A stretch of DNA of 64,000 bases, taken from Bacteroidota bacterium. Lineage in GTDB: Bacteria; Bacteroidota; Bacteroidia; Cytophagales; Cyclobacteriaceae. Under the pieces are notes generated by a model. That model was not told where the DNA came from. It searched no databases and saw nothing but the letters and a program-made list of their open reading frames with translations. Where the stretch lies: assembly GCA_023428695.1 (NCBI GenBank), contig JAEYWY010000031.1, forward strand, positions 62,001 through 126,000, given 5' to 3'. This document shows, one piece after another, positions 51,309 through 60,257 of the stretch. How positions within the stretch are numbered: position 1 is the stretch's first letter; each line of letters starts with the position of its first letter. The translations under genes and the position numbers were made by a program.

Positions 51309-53060
51309 TTATGAAAGTTGGTATTCGGGTGATTGCAACATTGCATTGAAAAGGAACTCAAGCTGTTCGCGCAAGTCGCCGGCTGCGCTGTTCCAGCGAT
51401 CGGTCCAGTAGACTTCGTCGAACTCCTGAAGGAAGCGTTCCTTAAAATAGTTGAGTCTCCTTGCCGTAAGGCCGGAGGTGTCGTCGGCGAGATCGTCGAA
51501 TGTAAGGTTGTCAGCGACGGGTAACAATACCTGAGCAACTGCCATAATCAATGCCCGGGCATCGGCAGCCTGTGCTGCAAAATTGTTTGTGACATACTCC
51601 AGCGCGTCGATTGAAAACATGCCGGGGTTCTGTGAGTTGAACAGATTTCTGACGAAGTCGTAACGTCGCGCCAGCGTATTCGGTGTTATCCAGATGCGGT
51701 GATAAATCGGGAACTGATGGTATGCTTCGTATCCGGCGACGTCAAACGGTTCGTAAAAATTCATCCCGAGATATTCTACTGTTGATACCATCTCTCTCGT
51801 TCTGGAATAGAAACCTTCCAGATCTGTTTGCATATCGGGAACCGTCACACCAAATGAACGCAGCGTCCCGACCACAAGGTCAAGCGGTGACTTGATGATG
51901 CCTCCAAAATTATCATCGACTACTTCGGCGTTGCCAGAATCATAAAAATGTTGACTGCGCAAAAGGTTTTCTATAACGGGCTGGATCTTGAAGCCGTTGC
52001 TCACAAGCGTATCAGCCATTTCTGTGATGATATTGTCGTCAATGTAGGCGACTGCGTTGCCGGGTTGATAGCGCTCATGCGGGGCGTAAACGAAGAAGCG
52101 GTAAATCTTCCAGCATATGTTTCGGGCAGTTTCTTCTTTTGAATAGATGAGGTCAATTAACTGCCGGATTTCATCGAGGGCGCTTTCCTCCGTCGGATTA
52201 TTGCCATTGACCAGTAACGGATCCGGTGTTATAGCCTGGTTACTAAATCGCTCACTAAAAACTTTTACAGTGTTATCATGCGACGATGCATTTGTCGCCG
52301 AACCTTTAACGACCCCGCGGGGGAGGTTGGTGTCCGGATCTATCGTTGCAAAGTCGCGGTCAATGTCCCATCCGGAGAGCACCAACGCAGCCATTTGTAC
52401 GTCGTGTTCGGTATATACATAATAGTCGCCGGCAGGAAGGCCCTCGGGAACTTTGCCTTCGAGTCCTCGGCCGATGGTGTAAAGTTCGAGCAACTCGCGC
52501 GCGTAGTTTTCGTTAACCCGTCCTTTGACGTTCAGGTTACCATCAAGCAAACGCAACATTGCGTTGTCTACACTGATCTTGACCGTGAGCTCTTTGATAT
52601 TGAAGTTCTCAGGCTTGTCGCGGTCAAGCGCAAATTGACGAAACAGTTGATTCTGAAAGAAAAGTGCGCGACTGTCTGCGACCTTTGATTTGATCGTTGT
52701 GAAGTGCGTGTGCAGGAAGAAGATTAACTTCTCCTTTGCGCTGTATGCAAGTGACAGGTTCGCAGGAACCCCTGCACTCATCATCTGTCCGACGTGCCAG
52801 GCGAGGTAGTACTGCTCGAGGTCAAACCCTTCGCTGTTTGCGTCGGTTACACCCGTGTACATCCACTCGGTGCCCGTCTCGGGATCGATAGGTGGTTGCG
52901 GTTCTGGTAGTGGCTGATTAAAAAGCTGTGCGACAGCCTGCGCAGGAGTTAGTTGCGCGAACTGGTCGATCTCAGCTTTTGTTGCTCCAAATGTCGCCCT
53001 ACGGAGCAAATGTGCGGCACGTTTCAGCCCTAACGTGCCTGCAAATTCAGGTAGTGGCAT
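51309..53060 (-). CDS. DUF1800 family protein
   Basis: 583 residues of the DUF1800 family. The N-terminus LKRAAHLLRRATFGATKAEI is the family opener, followed by WHVGQMM, KLIFFLHTHFTT and NENYARELLELYTIG. No signal peptide is evident, so either an unusual route or the partner DUF1501 Tat substrate carries it across. First gene of a four-gene minus-strand cluster (DUF1800, DUF1501, barrel, lipoprotein). The function of the pair is unknown. Confidence 0.9.
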   Translation of the reverse strand: MPLPEFAGTLGLKRAAHLLRRATFGATKAEIDQFAQLTPAQAVAQLFNQPLPEPQPPIDPETGTEWMYTGVTDANSEGFDLEQYYLAWHVGQMMSAGVPANLSLAYSAKEKLIFFLHTHFTTIKSKVADSRALFFQNQLFRQFALDRDKPENFNIKELTVKISVDNAMLRLLDGNLNVKGRVNENYARELLELYTIGRGLEGKVPEGLPAGDYYVYTEHDVQMAALVLSGWDIDRDFATIDPDTNLPRGVVKGSATNASSHDNTVKVFSERFSNQAITPDPLLVNGNNPTEESALDEIRQLIDLIYSKEETARNICWKIYRFFVYAPHERYQPGNAVAYIDDNIITEMADTLVSNGFKIQPVIENLLRSQHFYDSGNAEVVDDNFGGIIKSPLDLVVGTLRSFGVTVPDMQTDLEGFYSRTREMVSTVEYLGMNFYEPFDVAGYEAYHQFPIYHRIWITPNTLARRYDFVRNLFNSQNPGMFSIDALEYVTNNFAAQAADARALIMAVAQVLLPVADNLTFDDLADDTSGLTARRLNYFKERFLQEFDEVYWTDRWNSAAGDLREQLEFLFNAMLQSPEYQLS

Positions 53061-53204
53061 AAAAGTGAGGTCTTAATCAAACAGCTATTATACGGAACGG
53101 AGCGATATTTCGGTCGTTATCGAGGATAAAGCGCTTATTACTTCGTCCGTTCGTTTCAAATTTGCTATAATGCACGGTTACCTCGATTAAGTGTTTGTAC
53201 AAGC

Positions 53205-54065
53205 ATGCGCTTTATGAAAATCATTGAATGCCCCCGGGATGCCATGCAGGGTATCGCGTCTTTTATCCCGACCCATGACAAGGTTCGCTACCTGAACAAG
53301 TTGCTTAAGGTTGGATTTGATACGCTGGACTTTGGCAGCTTCGTCTCTCCAAAAGCGATTCCGCAAATGAGTGACACCCGTGCTGTCCTCGATGGCCTCG
53401 AACTCAACGGAACACAAACATCATTGCTCGCCATCGTGGCCAACGTTCGCGGCGCTGACGAGGCTGTGGCGTATGACGCGATTACGTATCTCGGGTTCCC
53501 GCTTTCTATCTCGGAAACATTTCAGGTGCGGAATACGAACAAGACGATCGCCGATGCCCTTAACGAACTCGATAAAATCAGGAACATCTGCAGCCGCAAG
53601 GGGAAGAAGCTCGTGACGTACATCAGTATGGGATTTGGCAATCCGTATGGCGATCCGTATGAGCCGGCTATGATTCCGCAATTCATTGAGATCCTCAAGG
53701 CCCTCGGTACAGATGTAATATCCCTGGCGGATACTGTCGGGAGTGCTTCGGCCGAGGATGTCTCGAAGATCATGAGCCTGGTAACGAAACAATATCCAAC
53801 GCTCGAGTTTGGGCTTCATTTGCACTCGGCACCTGATGGCGCCATGGCGAAAATACGCGCCGCATACGAAGGGGGATGCCGGAGAATTGACGGTGCGCTT
53901 AAAGGATATGGTGGTTGCCCAATGGCGAAAGATGACCTCGTTGGTAATATCCCTACGGAAAAGGTTATCGAATTTCTCGAGACTCAAAACGCAAAACCCG
54001 CTCTAAACGAGATGGAACTCACCGAAGCGCTGCGAATTGCAAGTGAAATATTTCCAAAGCGGTGA
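53205..54065 (+). CDS. Hydroxymethylglutaryl-CoA lyase-like protein
   Basis: 286-residue DRE-TIM metallolyase. PRDAMQG matches the catalytic Arg-Asp of HMG-CoA lyase; both metal histidines are in GLHLHSAPDG; the catalytic cysteine and following asparagine are in GGCPMAKDDLVGN. The residue matching the second metal-site glutamate appears as aspartate (LDFGSFVSPK). HMG-CoA lyase splits HMG-CoA to acetoacetate and acetyl-CoA in leucine breakdown. Related lyases share the fold, so the exact substrate is open. The start is ATG 53205, with ATG 53214 as alternative. It is followed by a TPR gene. Confidence 0.82.
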   Translation: MRFMKIIECPRDAMQGIASFIPTHDKVRYLNKLLKVGFDTLDFGSFVSPKAIPQMSDTRAVLDGLELNGTQTSLLAIVANVRGADEAVAYDAITYLGFPLSISETFQVRNTNKTIADALNELDKIRNICSRKGKKLVTYISMGFGNPYGDPYEPAMIPQFIEILKALGTDVISLADTVGSASAEDVSKIMSLVTKQYPTLEFGLHLHSAPDGAMAKIRAAYEGGCRRIDGALKGYGGCPMAKDDLVGNIPTEKVIEFLETQNAKPALNEMELTEALRIASEIFPKR

Positions 54066-54129
54066 AAATATTACTTTCGGCCGACTCAGCGCTGCTTTAC
54101 GATTACCTTTACATAAAATTCCGGTCGCT

Positions 54130-54753
54130 ATGAAGAGGTATTGGATGAGCGTGTTGTTTATTTCTGTGAGCATTTCAGGATTCGGTCAGGATGCGAAGAA
54201 GCTCACACAAGTCGGACGCGAGCTGTTTGAAAAACGTGAATTCATGGAAGCCTTGTTGAATATCAACAAGGCACTTGAGCTTGATCCCAACTACGCACCT
54301 GCCTACTATCTAAGGGGAAACATCAAGGATAATTTTGATGATCGTCACGGTGCCATGAAGGATTACAACTCGGCCATCGAAAAGAATTCGAAGTTCACCG
54401 ATGCTTATTTTGCGCGTGGAAATGTGAAGATGAAACTTCAGGATTATTACGGTGCTATTGCAGACTTTACTTCGGCAATTACGCTGAATGAAAATCACAT
54501 TGACGCGTATTACAACCGGGGTAAGGCAAAGCAGTTTCTTCAGGCTTACGAAGACGCTATCAACGACTGCACAAAAATAATCCAGATCAATCCCCGGAAT
54601 TATGACGCATATTTTCTGCGGGGAATTCTGCGACTGGATTTCGGCGATCTCAACAACGGATGCCTCGACCTTAGCAAGGCCGGGGAGTTGGGTGACCTCA
54701 AGGCATACGAAGTCATTCGCGAAAAGTGCAACCAAAAGGTCACTCAGGAATAA
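54130..54753 (+). CDS. Secreted tetratricopeptide-repeat protein
   Basis: 207 residues from ATG 54130, which begins a short signal peptide (MKRYWMSVLFISVSISGFG). Five or so TPR units follow, with the usual alternating pattern: LFEKREFMEALLNINKALEL, APAYYLRGNI, TDAYFARGNVKMKLQDYYGA, IDAYYNRGKAKQFLQAYEDA and YDAYFLRGILRLDFGDLNNG. It should act as a protein-protein scaffold in the periplasm. It is convergent with dprA, with stops one base apart. Confidence 0.82.
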   Translation: MKRYWMSVLFISVSISGFGQDAKKLTQVGRELFEKREFMEALLNINKALELDPNYAPAYYLRGNIKDNFDDRHGAMKDYNSAIEKNSKFTDAYFARGNVKMKLQDYYGAIADFTSAITLNENHIDAYYNRGKAKQFLQAYEDAINDCTKIIQINPRNYDAYFLRGILRLDFGDLNNGCLDLSKAGELGDLKAYEVIREKCNQKVTQE

Positions 54754-54754
54754 G

Positions 54755-55867
54755 TCACAGCGGTCTGGATAACTTAAATATTTTTCCTGGCAGTGACGTT
54801 ACTATTCCTCTGAACTCAAGGTTCAGCAAGATTGCTGCAAGCTCTCCGACAGACAAACCAGTCTTCCAGCTCAGTTCATCAATCATCAATTGATTCTTGT
54901 TTTCGCTAAGCGTGATTATTACGGGCTTCTCCAACTCAGAGAATTCCGAAAGATCAAGGGCACCCTTTTTTACGGGATGCGGAACATCAATGCTCCAGTT
55001 CATGAGATACTCCATGTCGCGCACTGAAGTAATCAGAAATGCCTTATTCGTTTTGATGAGATGATTACATCCTTCTGATGAGTGTTGACCAATGTTTCCC
55101 GGAAATGCAAAGACGTCCTTGTTGTAGCTGTTGGCTATGTCGGCTGTGATTAAAGCTCCACCTTTCGAGGCTGCTTCTACGATCACGATGGCGTCACAAA
55201 GTCCGGCAACGATACGGTTACGCGCTGGGAAGTTATGAGCATCGGGCGGAGTGCCAAAAGGATGTTCAGTAACCAGTCCGCCATGCTCGTACATTTTGCG
55301 TACGGTCTCGCGATGTGCCGAGGGATAAATGACATCCATACCACTCCCCATGACACCGATTGTTTCCAATCCGCAAGCCAATGCCTGTTTGTGCGCGTGA
55401 ATGTCAATTCCATAGGCGAGTCCGCTTACGATACACGCCTGATGTGGGGCAAGACCTTCAACGAGACTTTCGACGCAGTGCTTTCCGTATTCCGTTGCTT
55501 TCCTGGTGCCAACAATGGCAACGGTCTTCGGGTTTTCGAAATTCATTTTTCCCTTTCGATAGATCAGGGTGGGGGCGTCATTGATTTGCTTAAGGCGGGA
55601 AGGGTAGTGACGATCAGTGAAAAAAATAAGTTCAACGTCAAGTGCCTCTGCTTTTCGGAATTCAGATTCGGCTTGTCGGAAGGGCTCACCGCGTTTTATG
55701 ACATCGGCGGTAACTCCGCCTACGCCGGGAATCTTCAGAAGCTTGCCTTTAGGGATTTTGAAAACGCGGTCGGCAGATCCACAATAACTGACCAACTGAC
55801 GAATCAGATAGTCACCCAAACCGGGAATGAAGTGAAGGGCCAGCAAGGCCAGACGGTCCTGATGCAT
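54755..55867 (-). CDS. dprA: DNA-processing protein DprA
   Basis: 370 residues from ATG 55867. An N-terminal HhH-like part (HFIPGLGDYLIRQLVSY, PGVGGVTADVI) is followed by the Rossmann-like core VAIVGTRKATEYGK, VSGLAYGIDIHAH and IGVMGSGMDVIYPSAHRE, then a C-terminal winged-helix (DELSWKTGLSVGELAAILLN). DprA loads RecA on incoming single strands during natural transformation. It is the last gene of a capA-merR-dprA group with 41 bp to merR. Confidence 0.95.
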   Translation of the reverse strand: MHQDRLALLALHFIPGLGDYLIRQLVSYCGSADRVFKIPKGKLLKIPGVGGVTADVIKRGEPFRQAESEFRKAEALDVELIFFTDRHYPSRLKQINDAPTLIYRKGKMNFENPKTVAIVGTRKATEYGKHCVESLVEGLAPHQACIVSGLAYGIDIHAHKQALACGLETIGVMGSGMDVIYPSAHRETVRKMYEHGGLVTEHPFGTPPDAHNFPARNRIVAGLCDAIVIVEAASKGGALITADIANSYNKDVFAFPGNIGQHSSEGCNHLIKTNKAFLITSVRDMEYLMNWSIDVPHPVKKGALDLSEFSELEKPVIITLSENKNQLMIDELSWKTGLSVGELAAILLNLEFRGIVTSLPGKIFKLSRPL

Positions 55868-55908
55868 AGTACACAACGGTTGAAAAAGAGTCGGCTACTG
55901 ATGGGATG

Positions 55909-56247
55909 TCAGTGAAGTTTGTCGCGCATCTCGGCAAGAAATCCGCGAACCCTTTTCAATGACTCGATCAAATCCATTTTATCACGAACAGCCTGGCTGT
56001 CGTTCCGGAGCATTTCCTTAGCTCCCTGAAGGGTGAAACCCTTTTCCTTTACGAGGTGATAAATCGTCTTTACATTTTCGATATCCTCCCGTGTAAACTG
56101 GCGATTCCCTTTTCTGTTTTTCTTGGGTTTGATGATGTCGAATTCCGATTCCCAGAAGCGGATGAGGGACGGGGCAACGTTGAAAATTTCGGCTACTTCT
56201 CCTATAGAGTAGTAGAGTTTTTCGATTTCCTTTTCCTTGTACGCCAT
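55909..56247 (-). CDS. MerR-family transcriptional regulator
   Basis: 112 residues from ATG 56247. The winged helix-turn-helix is clear: LYYSIGEVAEIFNVAPSLIR, then FWESEFDIIKPKKNRKGNRQ and EDIENVKTIYHLVKEKGFTL. It has no metal-binding cysteines, so it is not a mercury-type sensor. The C-terminal part is a short dimerisation helix. This compact form is common in Bacteroidota. It starts one base before the capA stop and is followed by dprA; the target genes are unknown. Confidence 0.88.
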   Translation of the reverse strand: MAYKEKEIEKLYYSIGEVAEIFNVAPSLIRFWESEFDIIKPKKNRKGNRQFTREDIENVKTIYHLVKEKGFTLQGAKEMLRNDSQAVRDKMDLIESLKRVRGFLAEMRDKLH

Positions 56248-56248
56248 G

Positions 56249-57361
56249 TTAATTAGCAAGGTAAGTAATTAAACCATTATCATCAATGTGCACTGGTGAT
56301 TCGGGAAAATCTTTTTTTGACAATTCCTGGATTTTTCGAATAACCTGTCTGTTCGGATCAATTTGCACCCCGCGTACGTACGTTTGCGTCGTCGCGGTAA
56401 TCTCTGCCTTTAAAAAATATCCCGACCGATCGGTAAAAACTTTGATAATCGGGGCCCATCCATTCACTCCGGAGATGCTTATTCCCCTGTATGTACAAAA
56501 GTTGCCGAGGCTGTACGCGATAAACCGGTTATTGTACACCTCAACGCCACGGGTGACGTGCGGGCCGTGCCCAAAAACAATGTCCGCGCCCACGTCGATC
56601 AGCGTGTGTGAGAATTTGTAGACGTCACCGCGATTTTCGCCGTAAAACATTTCCTGGGTCCGTGGTACATTCTCGAACTTTGCGCCTTCTGCACCTCCGT
56701 GAAATGACACGATCACTATATCAACCAGTGAGTCAAGCGAAGAAACGAGTTGTTTCGCGCCTTCAAGATCGTTGAGGGGGACACAGTTGCTGTTTGGTGC
56801 GAATGCCACCATCCCGTACCGTATTCCGTCCTTTTCAAAAATGGTTGTCTTCTGGCTAAGCTGGCCTGCGTGAAGGATGCCGGCGCGTTCAAGTGTCGCC
56901 ATCGTACTTTTCCGCCCGATATCGCCCATATCGCCGGCGTGATTATTTGCAAGACTCACCATATCGAAACCCGATGACACCAGATTCTCGACGTAGCTCA
57001 CCGGTGAACGAAACGCATAACATACTTTCGGATCCTTGCAACTCTTCGGCGTTCCGCCTTCGTCCAGCAAAACCCCTTCGAGATTTCCGAACGTAAGGTC
57101 GGCATCACGCAGAACGTGCTCCACGCCTCTCATAAGAAATCGCCCGTTGTCGGGAGGTAATCTGTCTTCCGGGTAGTTCGTCCCCATCATGATGTCACCG
57201 ACACCGATGACGGTGACTGTGTCGGGCATCCGTTGTAACTGCAGGGAGTCAGTGGTCTGTAAGGCCAGTGAATCGCCGGTCTGATTAATGAGTGAATCAA
57301 TTTGCTGTGAGAAAACAGAATTGGACCAAACGAGCAGAACAGCCAGAATTAACAAACGCAT
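56249..57361 (-). CDS. CapA family protein (PGA_cap metallophosphatase fold)
   Basis: 370 residues from ATG 57361, where a signal peptide begins (MRLLILAVLLVWSNSVFS). The metallophosphatase-like PGA_cap domain shows GVGDIMMGTNYP, FGNLEGVLLDEGG, SLANNHAGDMGDIG, VSFHGGAEGAKF and FGHGPHVTRGVEVYNN. In capsule makers CapA helps export polyglutamate, but no capBC genes are here. Its likely location is periplasmic. It is the first gene of the group with merR and dprA. Confidence 0.88.
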   Translation of the reverse strand: MRLLILAVLLVWSNSVFSQQIDSLINQTGDSLALQTTDSLQLQRMPDTVTVIGVGDIMMGTNYPEDRLPPDNGRFLMRGVEHVLRDADLTFGNLEGVLLDEGGTPKSCKDPKVCYAFRSPVSYVENLVSSGFDMVSLANNHAGDMGDIGRKSTMATLERAGILHAGQLSQKTTIFEKDGIRYGMVAFAPNSNCVPLNDLEGAKQLVSSLDSLVDIVIVSFHGGAEGAKFENVPRTQEMFYGENRGDVYKFSHTLIDVGADIVFGHGPHVTRGVEVYNNRFIAYSLGNFCTYRGISISGVNGWAPIIKVFTDRSGYFLKAEITATTQTYVRGVQIDPNRQVIRKIQELSKKDFPESPVHIDDNGLITYLAN

Positions 57362-57538
57362 ATTGAGACAAATAAAAGGAGATTTCAGAAAGCGAAAAAG
57401 CAAAACCGGCGACGAATCCGACATGCCGGAGAATATCCGGAATACCTGGCCCTCGGAGTCGCCGAAAGCAGTAATCGTTAGCGTAATTTCAATAATATGG
57501 CTGTTTGAAGAAAAGAGTAAAAATTATCAGATTCCCTG

Positions 57539-57568
57539 CTTGATCCTGTTTGCAAGCTTTTAATTTTG
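57539..57568 (+). promoter_or_regulatory. Predicted promoter of alaS
   Basis: CTTG (57539-57542), 18 bp, TAATTTTG (57561-57568): exact -7 box, one mismatch in -33. The leader would be about 65 nt. Confidence 0.55.
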
Positions 57569-57639
57569 TGCCTTGCTGAAATTTTATCAGTTGTAAAACA
57601 TTACAGATCATATAGTTAGATTTAAACGCGCATCGTCAG

Positions 57640-60255
57640 ATGATGGACTCGGGTTCGATAAGACAAAAGTTTCTGGATTTTTTTAAGAGCAAGGAGCACA
57701 CCATTGTGCCTTCGGCTCCGCTCGTGCTGAAGAACGATCCCACATTGCTTTTTACCAATTCGGGTATGGTTCAGTTCAAGGACTATTTTCTCGGAAATGG
57801 TACGCCGCCTTCTCCGCGCGTCGCCGATACGCAAAAGTGCCTTCGTGTGAGTGGCAAGCACAATGACCTCGAAGAAGTGGGCATCGATACCTACCATCAT
57901 ACGATGTTCGAAATGCTTGGCAACTGGTCGTTCGGAAACTACTTCAAGAAAGAAGCGATTGCCTGGGCCTGGGAACTGCTCACCGATATTTACGATCTGC
58001 CGAAAGATCGCCTGTACGTTACTGTATTTGGCGGTGACAAGGAGGAGAACCTTCCGGTGGATCAGGAGGCATACGATCACTGGAAGGAAATCATTGCTGA
58101 AGACCGGATTCTTTACGGTATTAAAAAAGACAACTTCTGGGAGATGGGCGAGACTGGTCCCTGTGGGCCGTGTTCAGAGATACACATCGACCTTAGATCC
58201 GACGAAGAAATAAAGAAACTTCCAGGCAAGGAGCTTGTCAATCAAAGTCACCCGCAGGTGATTGAGATATGGAATCTTGTCTTCATGGAATTTAACCGCA
58301 AGGCGGATCGCAGCCTCGAAAAATTGCCGGCGCAGCATGTCGACACAGGGATGGGGTTCGAACGCCTCTGCATGGCAATTCAAAAGAAGACATCGAACTA
58401 TGATACCGATGTTTTCTCACCTCTGATCAACTTCATCGAACAGGCAGCCAACGTTCGTTACAAGGCGGATGAAAAAACCGACATCGCCATGCGCGTTATG
58501 GCTGATCATGTTCGCGCTGTTGCATTTGCTATCGCGGATGGGCAGTTGCCATCAAATACAGGTGCAGGATACGTGATACGCCGCATACTCAGGCGTGGCG
58601 TGCGTTACGGTTTTACTTTTTTGAATTTCCGTGAACCGTTTATGCACAAGCTGGTCCCGGTGCTCGGGAATCAACTCAGGAATGTCTTCCCTGAACTCGA
58701 GAGTCAGAAGGACTATGTCAGCCGTGTTATCTTCGAAGAGGAAGCTGCGTTTCTCCGGACACTCGAAAAAGGACTAAAACGAATTGAAGCAATACAGGCT
58801 GACCTGAAAGGCAACGTAATATCGGGTGCGCTGGCGTTTGAGTTGTACGACACGTATGGATTTCCGCTTGACCTCACTTCGCTGATTGCGCGTGAGCACG
58901 GCATCTCTGTCGATGAGGAAGGCTTCAAAACCGAAATGGAAAAACAAAAGTCGCGATCGAAGGCAGATGCAGCGAAGGAGACCGGCGACTGGATTTCAGT
59001 ACGTAAGGATATGAAGTCTGTCTTCGTGGGATATGACCAAACGGAGGCTGATGTGCGAATCATCAAATATCGTCGCATCAAACAAAAGAACCGCGAGTTG
59101 TTTCAACTTGTCTTTGACAACACGCCTTTCTACGCAGAAAGCGGTGGGCAGGTAGGAGATGCCGGCTATATTGAGAATGCCAATGAGAAAATAAACATCG
59201 TAGATACGCGAAAAGAAAACGAACTCATCGTACATTTTTGCGACCAACTGCCCGATTCACTGGAGGCCGAATTCCACGCCGTGGTAAATCCGGGTAAACG
59301 TCAGCTGACGAAGAACAACCACTCTGCAACGCACTTGTTACACGCTGCGTTGCGCCAGGTACTGGGCAAACACGTCGAACAAAAGGGTTCACTCGTAAAT
59401 GACAAGATACTTCGTTTTGACTTCTCGCACTTTGCAGCCATGACGCCGGAGGAAATCGAACGTGTGGAGGAAATTGTGAACGAAAGGATCCGCGAGAATA
59501 TCCAGCTTGACGAAAAACGCGAAGTGCCTATTGCAGAAGCAAAACAACTCGGTGCCATGGCGTTGTTTGGTGAAAAGTATGGTGACTTTGTACGCGTTAT
59601 TACCTTTGATCCGAATTTCTCCGTTGAACTTTGCGGCGGAACTCACGTCAGTTCAACGGGCCAGATAGGACTGTTTAAGATTTTGTCTGAAAGTTCGGTC
59701 GCGGCAGGGGTGAGACGCGTTGAGGCTATCACGGCAGTTGCAGCCGAACAATACGTACGCGAAGAACTTCACGTATTGCACCAGTTGCGTCAGATGTTCC
59801 GTAATCCGAAAGACATTCTTGCTGCAGGCAAACAACTTGTCGAAGAAAAACATCAGCTCGAGAAAAAACTCGAGGCGCTTCAGCAGGAGCAGGCCAATGC
59901 GCTGAAAGATGAACTCGCAAAAAAGGCCGTGCGCAACAATGGGTACAGTCTCATCATTGAAAAGGTTAGCGTTCCCAACGCCGATGTGCTGAAGAACATT
60001 GCGTATGCGTTACGAAATCAGTTTGATGATCTGCTGCTGATCCTGGCTGCCGACGTTGGCAACAAACCACAGGTGGCTGTAATGATAGGAGAGGAACTCG
60101 CCAAAACAAACAAGTACCACGCCGGTAACATGGTGAAGGAACTTGCACGCGAGATCGAAGGTGGTGGCGGTGGACAACCGTTCTTTGCAACTGCCGGCGG
60201 AAAAAATCTGAATGGCCTTGATGCCGTAATCGAAAAGGCTAAGAAACTCATTTAA
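57640..60255 (+). CDS. alaS: Alanyl-tRNA synthetase
   Basis: 871-residue class II aminoacyl-tRNA synthetase. Motif 1-2 regions show FTNSGMVQFKDYFLG and YHHTMFEMLGNWSFGNYFK. The editing domain has zinc ligands NNHSATHLLHAALR and CGGTHVSSTGQIG. The C-terminal helical and C-Ala part is complete and ends GGGGGQPFFATAGGKNL. The start is the first of two adjacent ATGs. gatB begins two bases after the stop, so the two form a translation-related operon. Confidence 0.97.
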   Translation: MMDSGSIRQKFLDFFKSKEHTIVPSAPLVLKNDPTLLFTNSGMVQFKDYFLGNGTPPSPRVADTQKCLRVSGKHNDLEEVGIDTYHHTMFEMLGNWSFGNYFKKEAIAWAWELLTDIYDLPKDRLYVTVFGGDKEENLPVDQEAYDHWKEIIAEDRILYGIKKDNFWEMGETGPCGPCSEIHIDLRSDEEIKKLPGKELVNQSHPQVIEIWNLVFMEFNRKADRSLEKLPAQHVDTGMGFERLCMAIQKKTSNYDTDVFSPLINFIEQAANVRYKADEKTDIAMRVMADHVRAVAFAIADGQLPSNTGAGYVIRRILRRGVRYGFTFLNFREPFMHKLVPVLGNQLRNVFPELESQKDYVSRVIFEEEAAFLRTLEKGLKRIEAIQADLKGNVISGALAFELYDTYGFPLDLTSLIAREHGISVDEEGFKTEMEKQKSRSKADAAKETGDWISVRKDMKSVFVGYDQTEADVRIIKYRRIKQKNRELFQLVFDNTPFYAESGGQVGDAGYIENANEKINIVDTRKENELIVHFCDQLPDSLEAEFHAVVNPGKRQLTKNNHSATHLLHAALRQVLGKHVEQKGSLVNDKILRFDFSHFAAMTPEEIERVEEIVNERIRENIQLDEKREVPIAEAKQLGAMALFGEKYGDFVRVITFDPNFSVELCGGTHVSSTGQIGLFKILSESSVAAGVRRVEAITAVAAEQYVREELHVLHQLRQMFRNPKDILAAGKQLVEEKHQLEKKLEALQQEQANALKDELAKKAVRNNGYSLIIEKVSVPNADVLKNIAYALRNQFDDLLLILAADVGNKPQVAVMIGEELAKTNKYHAGNMVKELAREIEGGGGGQPFFATAGGKNLNGLDAVIEKAKKLI

Positions 60256-60257
60256 CG

